Shown: piece after piece, positions 61,067 to 64,000 of the stretch | Numbering within the stretch: position 1 is the first letter of the stretch | Layout of the letters: each line of letters opens with the position of its first letter | Assembly: GCA_963807015.1 (NCBI GenBank) | Contig: CAWEAS010000002.1 | Span: forward strand, 310,001-374,000 | Source of the DNA: JAJPKK01 sp963807015 | Lineage (GTDB): Bacteria > Pseudomonadota > Alphaproteobacteria > Rhizobiales > Xanthobacteraceae | Direction of reading: 5' to 3' | DNA: 64,000 nucleotides | Made by a program: the position numbers and the translations under genes | Notes under the pieces: model-generated | What the model saw: only the letters and a program-made list of their open reading frames with translations | What the model was told of the DNA's origin: nothing | Databases searched by the model: none

Positions 61067-62875
61067 ATGTCTGATATTACGCTTTCCGCCGGCGTACGGC
61101 AGAACCTCCTCGCTCTCCAGAGCACCACAGCCCAGACCAACGTCGTCAACGAAGCATTGGCGACCGGCAAGAAGGTCAACTCGGCCCTCGACAATCCGTC
61201 GAGCTACTTCACCTCCCAGTCCTTGAGCAATCGCGCACAGGACCTCGGCACCCTGCTCGACTCGATCGGCCAGGCGGTGCAGACGCTCAATGCTGCCGAC
61301 CAGGGCATCACCTCGCTGACGAGCCTTGTCCAATCGGCGAAGTCGATCGCGACCCAGGCCGAACAGGCGAGCAAGGGCACGGTCAACTACACCAACATCA
61401 CGGGCTCGGTGGCGATCACCGCGGACCGCAGCCGCACGACCTCGGGCGCTACCGTCGCGACCGCTGACACCAGCGCGACCGCATCGGTCAAGGGCTCCTA
61501 CTCCATCGACCTCAGTTCGCTCTCCGGCGCGGCCGACGGCAACACGCTGCAACTGACGGACGGCACCACCACCGCCACGTTCCAATATCTTACCTCCTCC
61601 ACCGAAACGGCCACAGGCGGCGATGTCGGCTTTACCAACGCCGCTACGTTCAAGACCGCCCTTGCCTCTGCCTTCTCCAACGCGACCGTCACCAACTCAA
61701 GCTCCACCGTCAGCATCCAGACGACGTCGGCGCAGGACTACAGCACCAACTACACGGCGACTGGCAGCACCAACCTCACTGGATTGGGCGGTGCGACCAC
61801 CGCCGTCAACGGCGACGTCCTCACCGTCAGCGACGGCAGCCACACCGGCACCTTCCGCTATGTCACCGGCACCGCCAGCGCTGCGTCCGGCACCTACACC
61901 GACGCTTCCTCGCTCGCCTCCGCCATCAACAATGCGAACTCGGCGGTTTCAAGCGACGTCACCGCATCGAGCGCCACCGGCGGCTACGTCCAGCTTGATG
62001 CTGCCAAGACCGTGACCATCAGCACCGGCGGGGCGATTTCGACGGACCTCGGCCTCACCACCAACACCACGACCGACAACTACAACGCGACGCTTGCCGG
62101 TCTCAGCGGCTCGTTGACGGTGCAGGCCGGCAGCGACACCACCAACACGCTGACCTTCGGCACCGGCAACGGCCAGATCTCGACGCTTACCCAGTTGTCG
62201 ACGGCGCTTGCCGGCATCACTGACATCAACAGCTCGGTCAACGGTTCGAGCAAGATCAACTTCGCACCGGAGAGCTCGGCGAACGTTACGGTTGGTGGCA
62301 CTGCTTCGGTGTTGACCGGCCTCGGCCTCGCCGCCGGGACGACCGCACCGACCTCGCAAGTCGCGACCTCAAACTCGACCCGGACGAGCCTGCAGGATCA
62401 GTACAACAACCTGCTCACGCAGATCGACCAGCTTGCCGGTGACTCCTCCTACAACGGCGTCAACCTGCTCAATGGCGACAACCTGAAGGTGACGTTCAAC
62501 GAGAGTGGCACGTCGTCGCTGACGATTGCCGGCGTCAACCTCAACTCCACTGGTCTCGGCCTCTCGCAGATCAGCGGCACTGGGTTCCAGGACAACAATG
62601 TCATCGATAAAACCATCACGGGCCTCAACAACGCGCTCGACACGTTGCGCAGCCAGGCTTCGTCCTTCGGCTCGAACCTGACCACGGTGCAGACCCGCCA
62701 GGACTTCACCAACAACCTGATCAATACGCTGCAGACCGGCTCCGACAACCTGGTGCTCGCCGATACCAACCAGGAAGGCGCCGACCTGCTCGCCCTGCAG
62801 ACCCGCCAACAGCTCTCGACGACAGCGCTGTCGTTCTCGAGCCAGGCCGATCAGGCGATCCTGAAGATCCTCTGA
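61067..62875 (+). CDS. flagellin, long Ser/Thr-rich variant
   Basis: 602 residues, ATG at 61067. D0/D1 N-terminal SDITLSAGVRQNLLALQSTTAQTNVVNEALATGKKVNSALDNPSSYFTSQSL and C-terminal TSLQDQYNNLLTQIDQLAGDSSYNGVNLLNGD plus ADLLALQTRQQLSTTALSFSSQADQAILKIL are typical of Bradyrhizobium-type flagellins. The variable middle (about 125-460) is extremely Ser/Thr/Ala/Gly-rich and contains repeated beta-sheet modules of the form G-x-T/V-L-x-x-x-D-G-x-x-x-x-T-F-x-Y. The filament protein is exported without a signal peptide. A strong terminator follows. The Ser/Thr content and nearby glycosyltransferases suggest glycosylation. Confidence 0.95.
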   Translation: MSDITLSAGVRQNLLALQSTTAQTNVVNEALATGKKVNSALDNPSSYFTSQSLSNRAQDLGTLLDSIGQAVQTLNAADQGITSLTSLVQSAKSIATQAEQASKGTVNYTNITGSVAITADRSRTTSGATVATADTSATASVKGSYSIDLSSLSGAADGNTLQLTDGTTTATFQYLTSSTETATGGDVGFTNAATFKTALASAFSNATVTNSSSTVSIQTTSAQDYSTNYTATGSTNLTGLGGATTAVNGDVLTVSDGSHTGTFRYVTGTASAASGTYTDASSLASAINNANSAVSSDVTASSATGGYVQLDAAKTVTISTGGAISTDLGLTTNTTTDNYNATLAGLSGSLTVQAGSDTTNTLTFGTGNGQISTLTQLSTALAGITDINSSVNGSSKINFAPESSANVTVGGTASVLTGLGLAAGTTAPTSQVATSNSTRTSLQDQYNNLLTQIDQLAGDSSYNGVNLLNGDNLKVTFNESGTSSLTIAGVNLNSTGLGLSQISGTGFQDNNVIDKTITGLNNALDTLRSQASSFGSNLTTVQTRQDFTNNLINTLQTGSDNLVLADTNQEGADLLALQTRQQLSTTALSFSSQADQAILKIL

Positions 62876-62900
62876 TCGCGGCTCACTGGTTGAAACACCG

Positions 62901-62935
62901 GCGGCGGGGCCAAGGCCCCGCCGCTTTTTATTTTT
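62901..62935 (+). terminator. Rho-independent terminator of the flagellin gene
   Basis: GCGGCGGGGCC (62901-62911) pairs perfectly with GGCCCCGCCGC (62914-62924), followed by TTTTTATTTTT (62925-62935). It starts 25 nt after the flagellin stop. Confidence 0.9.
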
Positions 62936-63081
62936 GGCGGTGCCGGGTCGACGGTTAATCCGTTAGCCGATTTTCGCGGGCGGCTCCGCAACCAGTCATT
63001 AACGTTTTGGCAACGGATCGTTAATTATGTTGCCCTCCGGCGTTGCAAGTAGCGTTTCATCGACGCAATCCGGAGATCATC

Positions 63082-63780
63082 ATGAAACGGACCTGCCTCG
63101 TCCTTGGCGCGTTGCTTTCCAGCAGCGCGTTCGTGCCGGCCAACGCTGCGGATTTCAATTACAATTGGCCGCCTCAGGGCCAGAACTTCTATCCGACGAC
63201 CGCGTTCTGGACCGGCATCTATGTCGGCGCCAATATCGGCCTCGGCTTCCAACAGGCGAGCTTTGCCAATTCGGTGGGTGGCTGGAGCAGCAGCCTTGAG
63301 ACCCATCCGTGGCTCGGCGGCGGCCAACTCGGCTTCAACTATCAGGTCGGTCCGTGGGTGTTCGGTGGCGAGGTCGACGTCTCCGCGATCGGCCGCCTTT
63401 CGGCGACGCCCGACGGCGCCGGATTCGCTTTCGGGATCAGCCCGGAATGGACCACTACGGCCACCGGCCGTATCGGCTATGCCTTCTGGCGCGCGCTGAT
63501 CTACGGCAGAGCGGGCGTCGCCTTCGCGAACGACGACGGCACGCTCACCATTCCGTTCAATATCGTCGGCACGCCCACCCACACCGCTTTGATCGGCTGG
63601 ACTGCGGGAATCGGCATCGAATACGCCATGGATCAGCATTGGTCGGTCCGGCTCGAATACGACTATCTCGGATTCCCGGACCAGACCCTCAATATCTCGT
63701 TTCCCAACCTCGCGACCGCGAGCGGCAACTACACCCTCGACATTCAATCCATCACCCTCGGATTCAATTACCGATTCTGA
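63082..63780 (+). CDS. Omp31-like outer membrane beta-barrel protein
   Basis: 232 residues, ATG at 63082 with GGAG 7 nt upstream. The signal peptide ends ANAAD (about residue 22). WTGIYVGANIGLGF, GGGQLGFNYQVGPWVFGGEVDVS, TGRIGYAFWRALIYGRAGVAF, GWTAGIGIEYAMDQHWSVRLEYDYLGF and final SITLGFNYRF (terminal Phe) are the OMP_b-brl/Omp31 barrel pattern abundant in rhizobia. It is an eight-strand barrel in the outer membrane. No partner gene is adjacent. Confidence 0.93.
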   Translation: MKRTCLVLGALLSSSAFVPANAADFNYNWPPQGQNFYPTTAFWTGIYVGANIGLGFQQASFANSVGGWSSSLETHPWLGGGQLGFNYQVGPWVFGGEVDVSAIGRLSATPDGAGFAFGISPEWTTTATGRIGYAFWRALIYGRAGVAFANDDGTLTIPFNIVGTPTHTALIGWTAGIGIEYAMDQHWSVRLEYDYLGFPDQTLNISFPNLATASGNYTLDIQSITLGFNYRF

Positions 63781-63801
63781 GCAACCGGAAGCGGGGCTGC
63801 G

Positions 63802-64000
63802 ATGGGCCAGCTGATTTCCGGCCACGCTCTGAAGGCCGCGGCCGCGGACTATCTCGGCGAGATCGAGGGGCGCGGCGCGCAAGGACTTGGCATTTTCGAC
63901 AAATGGTTCCTGCGCACGGCCGCGCGGCTCGCCACCTTTGATCTCGCCCGGCCGTGGGAAGATGCCGTTCGACAAGAGGTCGAGCGAGCCCCGGCGCAAA
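63802..64000 (+). CDS. hypothetical protein, 3' partial
   Basis: Frame open from the ATG at 63802 (G-rich stretch about 8 nt upstream) to the window end, 66 codons visible, mostly helical (ALKAAAADYLGEIEGRG, DKWFLRTAARLATFDLARPWED). There is no signal. It continues outside the window, so neither length nor family can be given. It follows the Omp31-like gene by 21 nt in the same direction. Confidence 0.5.
   Translation, partial: MGQLISGHALKAAAADYLGEIEGRGAQGLGIFDKWFLRTAARLATFDLARPWEDAVRQEVERAPAQ

Noticed and set aside
63025..63999. A long minus-strand frame across the Omp31-like gene
   Set aside because: The plus strand has a signal peptide, barrel pattern and terminal Phe; the minus product has no recognised features.

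Overview
The window is GC-rich, densely packed chromosomal DNA from an alphaproteobacterium of the order Hyphomicrobiales, most like the Bradyrhizobium / Rhodopseudomonas / Xanthobacteraceae group. The evidence is a giant growth-pole-ring (GPR/RgsE-like) protein typical of polar-growing Hyphomicrobiales, an alphaproteobacterial flagellar set (FliX, FlgI, a CheL-type short FlgJ, an FlgN-like protein, FlaG, a Bradyrhizobium-like flagellin), an Omp31-type outer membrane protein, and several families of dispersed palindromic intergenic repeats. No rRNA, tRNA or CRISPR array was found.

Layout. 1-8.3 kb: metabolic genes (partial crotonase, ketopantoate-reductase-like protein, exported cyclase, ferredoxin-NADP reductase) and a SoxC-type sulfite dehydrogenase with a short mono-haem cytochrome c, then a reductase and a secreted esterase. 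8.4-13.5 kb: small proteins, an ArsR/VOC/SRPBCC/DUF1801 operon and a large exported amidase. 13.7-16.1 kb: an arsenic operon (small membrane protein, ArsR, two unrelated arsenate reductases, aquaporin), followed at the last stop codon by an IS630-type element (16114-17181). 17.2-25.7 kb: ferredoxin, Hpt protein, the nearly 6-kb GPR-like gene (with an apparent frameshift near its start) and a dipeptide epimerase. 25.8-32.8 kb: ClpP-like exported protein, MFS transporter, CheZ-like protein, threonine dehydratase, LpxH-like phosphoesterase, GT21-like glycosyltransferase, cytochrome b561. 32.8-36.3 kb: a catabolic operon (acyl-CoA synthetase, MetE-like protein, intradiol dioxygenase). 36.4-40 kb: a tandem pair of ParA-like ATPases, an exported protein with a possible permuted cysteine-peptidase core, and a 54-residue exported repeat protein. 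40.5-45.7 kb: gamma-glutamyltransferase-family enzyme, ABC importer ATPase and permease, ThDP enzyme. 45.8-48.6 kb: flagellar genes around a divergent fliX/flgI promoter. 48.8-57 kb: exported unknowns, TadG-like VWA protein, TRAP solute-binding protein, exonuclease, Old Yellow Enzyme. 57.1-63.8 kb: TPR/O-GlcNAc-transferase-like protein and a GT-A-like protein divergent from flaG and flagellin, then an Omp31-like protein.

How the genes fit together: the two flagellar stretches supply late or regulatory flagellar parts, and the glycosyltransferases beside a Ser/Thr-rich flagellin suggest flagellin glycosylation. The ars operon lacks an ArsB/Acr3 pump, so the aquaporin is the obvious arsenite exit. 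The GPR-like gene and the epimerase 20 nt downstream join cell-pole growth with murein-peptide turnover. Family and functional assignments come from reading motifs in the translations; no database search was run.
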